Below, piece after piece: positions 15,996 to 25,485 of a stretch of DNA of 38,931 nt. Source of the stretch: an uncultured Flavobacteriaceae bacterium (GTDB lineage: Bacteria; Bacteroidota; Bacteroidia; Flavobacteriales; Flavobacteriaceae); contig CAJWVI010000018.1 in the NCBI GenBank assembly GCA_913048115.1, positions 1 through 38,931 of the forward strand. Reading direction: 5' to 3'. The translations under genes were made by a program, and so were the position numbers. Each line of letters starts with the position of its first letter. Position 1 is the stretch's first letter. Under the pieces are notes generated by a model. That model was not told the DNA's origin. It saw nothing but the letters and a program-made list of their open reading frames with translations, and ran no database searches.

Positions 15996-17423
15996 CTATT
16001 CTACAATCAATTTTTTTGTAAGCGAATCATTTATTTTCAGAAAATAGACACCTTGAGTAAATTGTGATACGCCTAATGTCATTAAAGCACTTGTTTCTTG
16101 TGTTTCAAATAACAACTTTCCTGCAATATCAAAAACTTCAATTTTAAACACATCTTGATCTAGAGCATCAATGGTAACTGTATCTGAAGCTGGATTAGGG
16201 TATACAGAAACATCCATAGTATTAACACTTGGTGTTGCCAGTGAACTATCTCTAATAAGCAACATTCCAGGTGTAAAATTTTGGTCTGAGTATCGTAAGG
16301 TACTTACCAGTAGGGTACCGCTTTCAAAATATGGGTACACATTCCAAGCACCATTATAACCGGCAGTATCACCTGAAGGATAAACATCAAAGAAACCTGT
16401 CTCTTCAAAATTTTGATTTTCAATATCGCTAATATCTATCATTCTTATACCTGCAGTATAATTTGCTAGATAATAAATATCATCTTTCACATAGCCATTA
16501 TGATCTGTAGCTGCTGTAGGCCCATCATACTCAAAATGTAATTGAGGGTTATCTAGATCTTCAAAGTCAAACACAATACTACGGGTATTAAAACCGAAAT
16601 TAATTTCATCAATTTCATCTCCTAAAATAAAATAACGATGATCTTCTGTAAACCAACCTTGGTGGGTATAAACAGTGTTAGGATAGGTTACATTAGCTAT
16701 AGATTGAGGATTTGATTTATCTGTGATATCTACAATAGAAATAAACGAGGTGTTACTACCAATGTAAATTTCTTTTCCTGTGTGGTCTGTATCTGGCCCA
16801 TTATAGGTAATTACCTGCCCATCATGACTGTATGAATCTGTAGCAAATCCACCAGCGGCTTTTGGATACAGTGGGGTTGAAATATCTACAAAATGAGGCC
16901 CGCCATTATAGGTTTGGGTACCTACACCATAAGCATATCCAGAATTTTCATTAATCACCAAATTATGTGCATTTCCAAAACCACTGTAATGCGCATCTTC
17001 TGTAAAGTTTAAAGGTGGATTAACAACGTCTCGTAATCGCGTTAAATCAAAAACTTGCATTCCATGACCAGAAGCTTCACTTACTATAAAGGCATAATTA
17101 CCATATGTCTTTACATCTCTCCAAAGACTTGCAACTGTATGTGTATCTAATCTACCTAGGTATACAGGATTTATAGGGTCATCAATATTTAAAAAAGCAG
17201 TACCGTCATCTAAACCTATCAATGCATATTCAGAACCAGTTTCTGGATCTGTCCATCCCCAAGAATCATTTGCATTGTCTGAACCAAATGCTGAGGCAGT
17301 CATCTCAAAAAGAAGGTCATACCCATTACATGGATACTCCCCTGCCATTCCATTTTCGCAAGGTGTTTGTCCAAATGAAACCGTTATAGCAAATAATAAA
17401 AAGAAGTGTGCAATTTTTTTCAT
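15996..17423 (-). CDS. Choice-of-anchor-B secreted protein with T9SS sorting domain
   Basis: 475 residues. A signal peptide (about 1-18, ending VSFG) leads into repeated beta-propeller-like units with the LVIP-type pattern: YALIGLDDGTAFLNIDDP, YAFIVSEASGHGMQVFDLTR and HFVDIS. This is the choice-of-anchor-B/LVIVD family. The last 75 residues (MDVSVYPNPASDTVTID, later GVYFLKINDSLTKKLIVE) form a type A T9SS sorting domain, so the protein is exported through the outer membrane and probably cell-attached or released. The biological role of the family is unknown. It is single-gene, with a terminator downstream. Confidence 0.88.
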   Translation of the reverse strand: MKKIAHFFLLFAITVSFGQTPCENGMAGEYPCNGYDLLFEMTASAFGSDNANDSWGWTDPETGSEYALIGLDDGTAFLNIDDPINPVYLGRLDTHTVASLWRDVKTYGNYAFIVSEASGHGMQVFDLTRLRDVVNPPLNFTEDAHYSGFGNAHNLVINENSGYAYGVGTQTYNGGPHFVDISTPLYPKAAGGFATDSYSHDGQVITYNGPDTDHTGKEIYIGSNTSFISIVDITDKSNPQSIANVTYPNTVYTHQGWFTEDHRYFILGDEIDEINFGFNTRSIVFDFEDLDNPQLHFEYDGPTAATDHNGYVKDDIYYLANYTAGIRMIDISDIENQNFEETGFFDVYPSGDTAGYNGAWNVYPYFESGTLLVSTLRYSDQNFTPGMLLIRDSSLATPSVNTMDVSVYPNPASDTVTIDALDQDVFKIEVFDIAGKLLFETQETSALMTLGVSQFTQGVYFLKINDSLTKKLIVE

Positions 17424-17547
17424 ACTAGTATTTTTTTGTTAGAAAGCAATATGGCTATATTTTTATCAAAAACCTACATTATATCCTCACAAAAGTTTCA
17501 CAGACACTAATCAACTACTTGAATATATGGGGTATTACAAAAAACGA

Positions 17548-19311
17548 TTAGAACCAATCAAATTTATAAGAAGCGCCAGCCATTATCTGGAGTCCTTGTA
17601 CTGAGTAATTGTACCACTTGTGGTACCCATCTCCAAGTAGATTATTTCCTTTCACAAAAACAGATAAACGTTCTGTTATTTGGTAGCCTAAATTCACATT
17701 AGCATCTAAATATGCCTCCAATGTTACTAAAGAATCTGCAGCGCCTAAGACAAGGTTGCTGTTTTTATCGGTGCGATTACCCACATAGAAAAGAGAGATA
17801 CCTCCATACAAAGATCTTGTAATATTAAAGGTACTAAATACACTAGCCTGTAGTGTTGGCAAATTCCAAGCTTCTGCTTGATTTTCTGTGCTATAGTTAT
17901 TAAACGATGCATTTACACCTATAGAGAGGTGATTAGAAATGGTTGATTCTAACTCCCCAAAAAGCCCTAGTGTGTTGACAGTATCATATACCAGATTAAA
18001 AGAGTTTCCAAAGCTATAGCCCTCTGTATCCAGAACATTATTATACAAATTTGATTTAAATAATGCTTTGTCTTTTTCGTTGGTATATGCTGCTCTTACA
18101 TCATAGGCTACTGCCTTTGTGAGCTTCCCTTTTATTCCAACAAACGCATCATATGTTTTACTTGTAGGATTAATATCTAAGGTTGGAGACACAAATGGAT
18201 TCACCTCTTTGCTACCATAAAAACTATTTTGTGTTAGCCCTCCCTCAATACCTCCATAGGCAATAAACAAATCACCAACCAGCCTATAGCTCGCAGATAT
18301 GTTTGGATAGATATACATATCTGTTTGCTTGGCCTGTGGGTCAACACCAAGATACGCAGCGACCCCAAACCTTAAAGAAAGATCATCTGTAATAACAGAA
18401 ATAGATGGCAACACACCAATATTTAGCTGGCTGTACTTTTTAGCACCTGCTAAGAAAAGATCTTCAAAAAAGCTTCCCGAAAGATAATCAAGCGATAGGG
18501 CTATATTTAAATTATACTCATTTAAAGGGACAGAAAATTTTGGCAATGCTGTAACATTAAATTCTGAAGAATTATAACTATCACCTAAATACCTAAAATC
18601 AATGGCAGCACTCTGGAAAAAGGAATTTTCCATCCCGATGTTAGCTCCCAATGTTGCCGAAATATAATGTTGAGAAACATCTAAATCATCAAAAAAGCTA
18701 TCTGTATTAAAATTAAAAAAATCATTAACACCGTACCAGTTGTATTTTTGATGTTGAACTCCAAAATTCAATCCATAGAAAGCATCCTTTTGTCTGCTTG
18801 AATAGTTAAGGTCTAATTGGCTGTCTAAATAATCACTTTGGGTAACTGCCCCTGCTATACTTCCAAGAGATGAATTGTGCTTAAAAGACACTACTGCATC
18901 ATCTGTGTTACTTAGCGCGACAGTGCTATAAAAAGCTCCTAATATAGAGGTATAATTCCCAAGGCCTAAAGTAGCATAATTATCATACGCTTTTGTTTTT
19001 TTAACCCTCTGTAATGATGCAGCACTTCCTTTTGCAGGTGTAAATGTAGAAGCAACTGGAACAGAGAAAATACCATACTCCATTTTTTTCTTTTGGCTAC
19101 TTAAGGTATCAACTAGAAAGGGAGTTTGTTTTACTTTAAAAGCATCACTAATTTCTGGACTGTAGGGTTTTACAACGTTGACAACCTCAGTACCTAAGGT
19201 GTTTTGTTGTTGTGCAGCTAGATGTAACACCGCAAAAACCAGCAAGGCTACCAAGCAAAAAGAGCGATGAGTTGTTATATTAAAAACGTTTGAAAAAGGT
19301 CTTACAAACAT
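17548..19311 (-). CDS. Beta-barrel outer-membrane protein paired with a TPR protein
   Basis: 587 residues with a signal peptide (about 14-35, ending LAAQQ). The N-terminal extension EVVNVVKPYSPEISDAFKVK is followed by many alternating-hydrophobic beta strands, and the protein ends in an aromatic residue (KFDWF), the usual outer-membrane insertion signature. It is related to TonB-dependent-receptor-like barrels, but is short for a receptor and I see no clear plug domain or TonB box; transport by TonB is therefore doubtful. It lies 41 bases downstream of the large TPR gene on the same strand, so the two are probably one operon and their products may form one envelope complex. Function unknown. 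Confidence 0.7.
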   Translation of the reverse strand: MFVRPFSNVFNITTHRSFCLVALLVFAVLHLAAQQQNTLGTEVVNVVKPYSPEISDAFKVKQTPFLVDTLSSQKKKMEYGIFSVPVASTFTPAKGSAASLQRVKKTKAYDNYATLGLGNYTSILGAFYSTVALSNTDDAVVSFKHNSSLGSIAGAVTQSDYLDSQLDLNYSSRQKDAFYGLNFGVQHQKYNWYGVNDFFNFNTDSFFDDLDVSQHYISATLGANIGMENSFFQSAAIDFRYLGDSYNSSEFNVTALPKFSVPLNEYNLNIALSLDYLSGSFFEDLFLAGAKKYSQLNIGVLPSISVITDDLSLRFGVAAYLGVDPQAKQTDMYIYPNISASYRLVGDLFIAYGGIEGGLTQNSFYGSKEVNPFVSPTLDINPTSKTYDAFVGIKGKLTKAVAYDVRAAYTNEKDKALFKSNLYNNVLDTEGYSFGNSFNLVYDTVNTLGLFGELESTISNHLSIGVNASFNNYSTENQAEAWNLPTLQASVFSTFNITRSLYGGISLFYVGNRTDKNSNLVLGAADSLVTLEAYLDANVNLGYQITERLSVFVKGNNLLGDGYHKWYNYSVQGLQIMAGASYKFDWF

Positions 19312-19352
19312 AAAAATGGAGTATATAATTAGTTTAATTAATATCGTTAAAT

Positions 19353-22300
19353 TTAATTTCCTTCTGGAGTTAGTACAGAAGAATTTGTTTTAGATTCGGC
19401 GGTTTTAATAATCACTAGTGCACCTTGAGCTTCTTGTATAACATCTGGGAAATCTTCAAAATTAACTACAACATTTTCTAAAATATAGGTAGCCTGGTAG
19501 GCATCCCCTAATTCTTTAAAGTTATCTGCCATCACCAACAAGCCTTTGGCGCCATATAATGTATAGCCAGAATACTGTTTAGTAAGTTTTTGCACCACAA
19601 TATTGGAATTGATGAAATCTCCTCGTTTGTTTTTAAAATATGCTTCATAATATAAAGCCTCTGCTGCCATTTGTCCTGTGGCAATTATTGAAACTTCTGC
19701 ATAGGCAGTTTCTGCCTTCTGGGTGTCTCCAGTTTTAATAGCCGAACGAGCAATGATAATTTGTGCGTCACTTTTTATAGCGGCATCAACTTTAGTATTC
19801 TGCAATACCTTTTCTGCATACACAACAGCAGGTGTATACATTTTGAGCTCATAGCTAGCCTTCATTATATTTGTTTGTGCAAAAATAATATTCTGAGGAA
19901 AATCTGCTTCAATTTCCAAACGCTCCAAATATTGTAAGGCATTTTGATACTCTTTCTCACCAAGGTACACCTCAGACAAACGCGCTAAGGCTTGTTCTGT
20001 AAATTCGTTTTGTTCTTTCTCAACTACATAGATGTAATGTGGTATGCTTACTGCCATTTGGGCTTGTTCAAAATACAGTTGTCCAAGATAAAAATGAGCT
20101 TGTATGGCATGACGACCTTGAATAAACTGCGCTATATATTGCTCAAACCTTTTTATAGCCTCTGCTATATTGTTTTCTAGATATGGTTTTTCTGCAGCTT
20201 GATAGGAAGCCTCATCTAGCTCTGCATCTTTAAGACTTATAAAATCAAGTGTTTTCACCCAATTTGCATACTGATCTACACGCCCCAGTTCTATATAAAT
20301 AATCTTTGCGCTATAAACTGCTTGTAGTGCTTGTGGTGAAGAAGAAAACTCGTTGGCTACCTTTTTAAACAAAATCAATGCAGCTTTACTATCACCACCA
20401 TTATCTAGTAACAAGGCTTGTTTTAATAGCGTTTTTGAAACATAACTACTTTTAGGGTGCAGTTGCAATAATTGGGTATATGCATCCATAGCTGCACTGG
20501 TATTATTTTGTGATAGGTAGGTATTGGCTAATTCATACAAAGCATCATCTTTATAAAATGACCTAGAAAATGCACTTCCAAAATTATCTAGCGCTGCAAT
20601 TTTTAAATCTATTCTATTCACAAAACCATAGCTAATAGCTTTGTGAAATGTTGCATAATCGCGATCTAAAGCACCTCCTTCTAAGGCTGTATTATAACTC
20701 TCAATAGCTTGCCAGTATTGGCTGGTCACAAAATAACTATCACCCAAACGCACAAAAGCATCATTTTTTTTAGCAGCGTCTACTCCTGGTGTAGCGGCAA
20801 ATCGCGCAAAATTAATAGCAGCAGTTTTATATTCTTTTTGCTTAAAATATGCATAGCCAATATGGTAGGATGCATTTGCATACTCTGGTGTGTTTATTGC
20901 CTCTGGTAATTGCATAAATTTCTTATAGCCTAGTATTGCAGCATTAAAATTAGAGCACTGAAAGTCGCTCTCTGCATCCCAAAAAATGGCTCTTGCCGTA
21001 AATATTAGATCACGAGGTTCTTTTAAAGACCTTTCAAAAAAGTCTTTGGCAGCTTTATAATCTCCTTCATTATATATCTCTAAAGCTCTAAAAAAAGCAA
21101 CTTTTTGATAGACTACTTTGTTTTGAAAGGTAGTTGTGCGCTCTAGTACATTTAATGCCTCTTTATAATTGCGTGAAGATATATAGGAGTCTATCAACAA
21201 ATCTCTTAGTTGACCGTTATTGTTGTTGTTAGGGTATTTAGAAATAAAATCAGAAAGCACCTGCGGGGCACTAGTAAAGCTATTTCCTATTTCATAACTT
21301 AATTTAGCATAATTTAAAAAAGAGTCTTCTTGAATTTCTAGACTAAAAACCATTTCAAGTGCACTTTTAAAGGCGTTTAAAGCCTCTAGCTTTTTACCTA
21401 ATTTTAAGTAGGATGCTGCCAAATGGTAATAAGCATTTTGCGCCACAGCATCTCGACCCCCAATAATGCTATTAAATGCATCAATAGCACTTGCAAAGTC
21501 TTCTTGTTTAAAATAAGCATAGCCAAGTTGGTAATAATCTGTATTTGTCCATTTTCCTTTATTTCCTTTATAGGCTTTAAGGTAAGCAATAGCGGCTGCA
21601 TATTGTTTCAGGTTAAAGTAGCTCTCACCAATAATTTTGGTCAATTCGTTTTTTTCTTTTAAACTGGCGCGATTAAATTGCGCTTCACCCATATCTATGG
21701 CTTTCTGGAAATTTCCTAACTTGAAATTCATGTCGGCTTGATAATAAGACAAGTCTTTGGTATAAGCCTTGGTATCTTTCAAATTACTAAACAGCGCATT
21801 GGCTGTTTGATAGTCATTGCCATCGTAGGCAATAAACCCAAGGTAATACGTTGCTTGTGCGCCGTATTTCTTTGATTGCTTTATAGTATTTAGATACTTC
21901 TTAGCTTGGGTATATTGTTTGGCTTTAAAAAAAGCATACCCATAATTAAAATTAAAGCGTTCTTCATCTTTGCTATTCAAACCATCAATATCAAGGCGGG
22001 CATACCATTTTCGAGCAGCCGTATAATTGCCATAGTTAAAGTAATAATTAGCAACATTTAAAAAGGCTATATTCCGTTTGACGCTGGTTGGGTAGTTGGT
22101 GACAAATCTTTGCATTAATTGGTCTGCATCTTTCTGGTTCAACCTAATGGCACAGGTTGCCATATAGTAGGCGCAATCACCTTCAATACGTTTTTTAGTG
22201 CTTGTTTTTTTTACCGAAGCAAAAACTTGCTGAGCTGCCAAATATTGATGGTTGTTATAAAGTTCAATAGCTTGATGAAAAAATGCAAGATCATTTGTAA

Positions 22301-22376
22301 ATGATGCTGTTTGCTGAGACATAACAGGAATGCTAAACACCAAACAAAACGCAGAAATAAAAAGGTTTCTTAACAT
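19353..22376 (-). CDS. Large periplasmic tetratricopeptide-repeat protein
   Basis: 1007 residues from the ATG at 22376; an in-frame start nine codons earlier is less likely because this one gives a clean signal peptide (MLRNLFISAFCLVFSIPVMS). The rest is almost entirely helical TPR repeats. Examples are YNHQYLAAQQVFASV, YGNYTAARKWYARL, QEDFASAIDAFNSIIGG and EGDYKAAKDFFERSL, recurring roughly every 34-36 residues. No catalytic domain is visible. TPR scaffolds of this size in Bacteroidota sit in the periplasm and often serve outer-membrane assembly or secretion; that is inference. It is followed by the barrel gene at 17548, probably its partner. Confidence 0.85.
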   Translation of the reverse strand: MLRNLFISAFCLVFSIPVMSQQTASFTNDLAFFHQAIELYNNHQYLAAQQVFASVKKTSTKKRIEGDCAYYMATCAIRLNQKDADQLMQRFVTNYPTSVKRNIAFLNVANYYFNYGNYTAARKWYARLDIDGLNSKDEERFNFNYGYAFFKAKQYTQAKKYLNTIKQSKKYGAQATYYLGFIAYDGNDYQTANALFSNLKDTKAYTKDLSYYQADMNFKLGNFQKAIDMGEAQFNRASLKEKNELTKIIGESYFNLKQYAAAIAYLKAYKGNKGKWTNTDYYQLGYAYFKQEDFASAIDAFNSIIGGRDAVAQNAYYHLAASYLKLGKKLEALNAFKSALEMVFSLEIQEDSFLNYAKLSYEIGNSFTSAPQVLSDFISKYPNNNNNGQLRDLLIDSYISSRNYKEALNVLERTTTFQNKVVYQKVAFFRALEIYNEGDYKAAKDFFERSLKEPRDLIFTARAIFWDAESDFQCSNFNAAILGYKKFMQLPEAINTPEYANASYHIGYAYFKQKEYKTAAINFARFAATPGVDAAKKNDAFVRLGDSYFVTSQYWQAIESYNTALEGGALDRDYATFHKAISYGFVNRIDLKIAALDNFGSAFSRSFYKDDALYELANTYLSQNNTSAAMDAYTQLLQLHPKSSYVSKTLLKQALLLDNGGDSKAALILFKKVANEFSSSPQALQAVYSAKIIYIELGRVDQYANWVKTLDFISLKDAELDEASYQAAEKPYLENNIAEAIKRFEQYIAQFIQGRHAIQAHFYLGQLYFEQAQMAVSIPHYIYVVEKEQNEFTEQALARLSEVYLGEKEYQNALQYLERLEIEADFPQNIIFAQTNIMKASYELKMYTPAVVYAEKVLQNTKVDAAIKSDAQIIIARSAIKTGDTQKAETAYAEVSIIATGQMAAEALYYEAYFKNKRGDFINSNIVVQKLTKQYSGYTLYGAKGLLVMADNFKELGDAYQATYILENVVVNFEDFPDVIQEAQGALVIIKTAESKTNSSVLTPEGN

Positions 22377-22559
22377 AAAATAAGATTTATAGGGTACAAT
22401 CAATGGTGTTTATTTGAAAAAGAGCTTAAACTAGAGAACCATAATCATCCTGGAGTACTGTATAAACAACGCTTAAATTCTTCGTTGCGTATTTTTTAAA
22501 ATTAAAAAAAAATAGAAAGTAAGCAACTAGCACAAATGATACCCCGGGGCAATAATAGA

Positions 22560-23483
22560 TTATTGCAAGGTGTTATTAATATATTTATTTAGTAACTCAC
22601 TACACTTTTGGGCTCCAGCATTGTTGAGATGATCTGCATCTCTTAGATCCTTTTTATCAAAAAAAGAGTTTGTTGATAGATCTAAATAAAATGCATTATC
22701 ATGCGTTTTTGACAACTGTCTAAGTGTTGTTTTTATTTTTTGTTTTTTTACAGGATTTAATAGTTTATAATAAGCCGGGTATACGGGCATTTCAAGTAAA
22801 ACGACATCCACATCGTAGAGCCTACATAGCTTAACCATACGTTCTAATCTTACCGTATTTAATGCAAAATCTAGAGAGTAATTTTCATGTTTTTTGGCAA
22901 TTACTTTTGAAATAGCCTCTTTGTCATTTATTATACTGGATGCATCCTGCAAACCGTAACCCAAGGGCGTTGTGGTTATTATGGTGCCCGCTTGACAATA
23001 AGCATCTACCAACTCCATAGACTTATTAAATCGCTGAATCAATGCCATACTGTATCGCTTTGGATTCCAGATAGATATTGATGGGGCAGTAACCTCCATG
23101 TTATGATGATAGAAATACTTGCGCCAGGAGTTTTCTATATCGTCCTGTTTTGCAGAAAGCGTAAAATAACTAACATTAAGAATCACTGTTTTTAAAGATG
23201 GAAGATTTGCTATATGCTTTGCTAACAATAATTCGTCTAACAGTAAGGACTGGCTAATATTAGAAATATTAAACGTCCTACTTTCAAAATACAAGGGGTT
23301 GATCCCAAAAAATGAATGTGAGTCACCAAATACAACAGTTTCGGTCTCTTTGTAGAGCTTCTGTAGCTGTTCGTTTTTGTAAGAATACGTATTAGGCACC
23401 TGCCTGTAAAAAACTTCTAAGGAAGCCCATACCAGAAAAATGGGAAGTAAAAAAAGCGTTATTTTTAGGTATAGTCTACGCAT
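22560..23483 (-). CDS. SGNH-like protein paired with the MBOAT acyltransferase
   Basis: 307 residues with one N-terminal transmembrane segment (about 6-22), then a periplasmic domain. VVFGDSHSFFGINP (about 50-63) gives the GDS block with the possible nucleophile serine, and DADHLNNAGAQK near the C-terminus supplies the DxxH pair. This is the SGNH/GDSL hydrolase pattern, as found in AlgX, AlgJ and DltD partners of MBOAT proteins. It probably transfers or removes an acyl group on an extracytoplasmic polymer; the substrate is unknown. The start codon overlaps the MBOAT stop by one base (TAATG), so translation is coupled. The stop codon lies inside a perfect 8-base inverted repeat (22549-22566). 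Confidence 0.75.
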   Translation of the reverse strand: MRRLYLKITLFLLPIFLVWASLEVFYRQVPNTYSYKNEQLQKLYKETETVVFGDSHSFFGINPLYFESRTFNISNISQSLLLDELLLAKHIANLPSLKTVILNVSYFTLSAKQDDIENSWRKYFYHHNMEVTAPSISIWNPKRYSMALIQRFNKSMELVDAYCQAGTIITTTPLGYGLQDASSIINDKEAISKVIAKKHENYSLDFALNTVRLERMVKLCRLYDVDVVLLEMPVYPAYYKLLNPVKKQKIKTTLRQLSKTHDNAFYLDLSTNSFFDKKDLRDADHLNNAGAQKCSELLNKYINNTLQ

Positions 23484-24901
23484 TAAAATTGAAAATAAAT
23501 AAAGGGTTGTAAATCACCTGCAAAATAAAAAATGGCAAAACACACCCCGTAATAAATAATAAACCGCATTGATTTTGATATATGAGAAACATCAAGCACA
23601 TGTTCCCTGTGCCTTTGTAACCACTCAATAAACATATACAATAAAAGAAAAAGCAAAGCACTTCTTGAAACCAAAGGCATGGTAAATAAACTACTTGAAA
23701 AAATAATTTCTAAATATTGAAATGCATCAACCAATGTAGGAGCTCTAAAAAACACCCACGCTAAAGTAACAATGCAAAAGGTACCAGCTATGTTTAGTAA
23801 TTGCCGCCAAATAGGTACATGCAGATCTGGTTTGTGAATTCCATTTTTCTTATGAAGTAATATCACAGGAATTACAAAAACTGCGTGTATGGCTCCCCAA
23901 AAAACAAAAGTTAAATTGGCGCCATGCCACAACCCACTTAGTAAGAAAACAATGAAAATATTACATATTAATCTACCTTTAGAAACCCTACTGCCTCCTA
24001 AAGGAATATAAACATAATCTCTAAACCAAGTTGATAATGAAATATGCCAGCGTTTCCAAAACTCAGACATGTTTTGTGAGAGATACGGGAAATTAAAGTT
24101 TTTCATCAAATCAAAACCCATAAGGCGAGAGCTTCCTATTGCTATATCACTATATCCAGAGAAATCTCCATAAATTTGAAAGGCAAAAAACACAGCACCC
24201 ACAAATAAAGTACTTCCAGACTGCGTTGCATAGGAATCAAATATTTGATTGGCCATAAGAGCACAATTATCTGCAATGACCATTTTTTTAAACAGTCCAC
24301 CAAGTATGAGTCGAAGACCGTCTACTTGCTGGGGGTATTGAAATCTTCTTTTCTTAGCAAACTGAGGCAATAAATGTGAAGCTCGTTCTATTGGCCCGGC
24401 TACTAATTGAGGAAAAAATGATACAAAGGCAAAAAACTGAATCACATTTTTAGTAGGTGTTATTTTACCTCTATATAAATCTATCGTGTAGCTTAAGGTT
24501 TGAAAGGTATAAAAACTAATTCCTACCGGTAAGATAATAGACAAGCTTGTAGCGTTTAATTCTGTTCCAAACAAAGAAAACACATCTGTAAATGATGTTA
24601 TGAAAAAATTAAAATACTTGAAGGTAAATAAAACGCCTAAATTAAAAAACACAGAAACAAACAACAAACTCTTTTTATATTTCTGCGATAATGGTTTTAC
24701 GAACTGATAACCCAAAGTATAATCTACTATTGAGCTTAAAAAAATAAGCCCTAAAAAACGCCAATCCCAGCATGAGTAAAAGAAATAGCTCACAACAACA
24801 ATAAAGGTATTTTGAAGGGTAAGCGACTTTTTAAAAACAGTCCAATACAATAGCAGGACTATGGGTAAAAAAATAGCAAAGTCAATGGTATTAAATAGCA
24901 C
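23483..24901 (-). CDS. MBOAT O-acyltransferase (AlgI-like)
   Basis: 472-residue polytopic inner-membrane protein of the MBOAT/AlgI family. The conserved motifs are QLVAGPIERASHLLPQF, RWHISLSTWFRDYVYIPLGG and LSGLWHGANLTFVFWG, the last holding the catalytic histidine. Such proteins move an acyl, usually acetyl, group across the inner membrane onto a partner that acylates a polysaccharide. The start is GTG (24899-24901), chosen because MLFNTIDFAIFLP is the standard family beginning and no suitable ATG exists. It is the first gene of a coupled pair with the SGNH-like protein. A promoter (24927-24953) precedes it. No glycosyltransferase gene is nearby, so the acceptor polymer cannot be named. Confidence 0.92.
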   Translation of the reverse strand: MLFNTIDFAIFLPIVLLLYWTVFKKSLTLQNTFIVVVSYFFYSCWDWRFLGLIFLSSIVDYTLGYQFVKPLSQKYKKSLLFVSVFFNLGVLFTFKYFNFFITSFTDVFSLFGTELNATSLSIILPVGISFYTFQTLSYTIDLYRGKITPTKNVIQFFAFVSFFPQLVAGPIERASHLLPQFAKKRRFQYPQQVDGLRLILGGLFKKMVIADNCALMANQIFDSYATQSGSTLFVGAVFFAFQIYGDFSGYSDIAIGSSRLMGFDLMKNFNFPYLSQNMSEFWKRWHISLSTWFRDYVYIPLGGSRVSKGRLICNIFIVFLLSGLWHGANLTFVFWGAIHAVFVIPVILLHKKNGIHKPDLHVPIWRQLLNIAGTFCIVTLAWVFFRAPTLVDAFQYLEIIFSSSLFTMPLVSRSALLFLLLYMFIEWLQRHREHVLDVSHISKSMRFIIYYGVCFAIFYFAGDLQPFIYFQF

Positions 24902-24926
24902 AGAGAATAGTTAAAATCGATCGTAT

Positions 24927-24953
24927 CAAATATATTATATATTAGCCTAACAA
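24927..24953 (-). promoter_or_regulatory. Promoter of the MBOAT/SGNH pair
   Basis: On the minus strand TTG (24951-24953), 16 bases and TATATTTG (24927-24934). The -7 box is perfect; the spacing is one base shorter than the usual range. The box ends 25 bases before the GTG start. Confidence 0.45.
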
Positions 24954-25014
24954 TGACACCTAATACATAAAGAAAAAATGCTGTACTTTTAGACAAATAA
25001 AAATCCTAAACAAC

Positions 25015-25485
25015 ATGAAATTTTCAATAGCTAGTCTTCTTTTACTATTTTTCACTATGTCTTGTTTAGCACAAAAAAATCTTAGTGCTATTTCAGAAAA
25101 AAACGGCATGGTTGGCATCGGTACAAACACGCCCGATGAGATGTTAACTGTAAAAGGAAAAATACACACCCAAGAAGTGTTGGTAGACCTTAATGGAGCT
25201 GTGGCACCAGATTATGTTTTTGAACGGTATTACAATGGGCATTCTGCCTTAAAAAGTGAGTACCGTATGTTAGATTTAAAAAGTTTAGAAGTGTTTCTAA
25301 AACAAAACCATCACCTGCCAGAAATACCAAGCGCCGACACGCTTAAAAAAGAAGGTCTAGAGCTTAAAGAAATGAACCTATTACTGCTTCAAAAAATTGA
25401 AGAGCTTACATTATACACCTTGGAGCAGCAAAAACAAATTAATCTATTACAAGAGCAAGTAAGGCTTCTAATGATACAAGACTAA
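25015..25485 (+). CDS. Small secreted coiled-coil protein with GIGTNTP module
   Basis: 156 residues: signal peptide (about 1-19, ending SCLAQ), a short segment with GMVGIGTNTPDEMLTVKGKI, a conserved middle (VDLNGAVAPDYVFERYY; HHLPEIPSADTL) and a C-terminal heptad-rich helix (about 115-156; EMNLLLLQKIEELTLYTLEQ). The same module closes many long Bacteroidota tail-fiber-like surface proteins. Here it stands alone, without the long repeat region. A trimeric coiled coil is likely but unproven. It overlaps the protease gene by one base (TAATG), so the two are translationally coupled, and is divergent from the MBOAT gene. Confidence 0.7.
   Translation: MKFSIASLLLLFFTMSCLAQKNLSAISEKNGMVGIGTNTPDEMLTVKGKIHTQEVLVDLNGAVAPDYVFERYYNGHSALKSEYRMLDLKSLEVFLKQNHHLPEIPSADTLKKEGLELKEMNLLLLQKIEELTLYTLEQQKQINLLQEQVRLLMIQD

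Noticed and set aside
17548-19311. Calling the barrel protein a true TonB-dependent receptor
   Set aside because: It is short for the family, and neither a TonB box nor a clear plug domain is visible; kept as an outer-membrane barrel protein.
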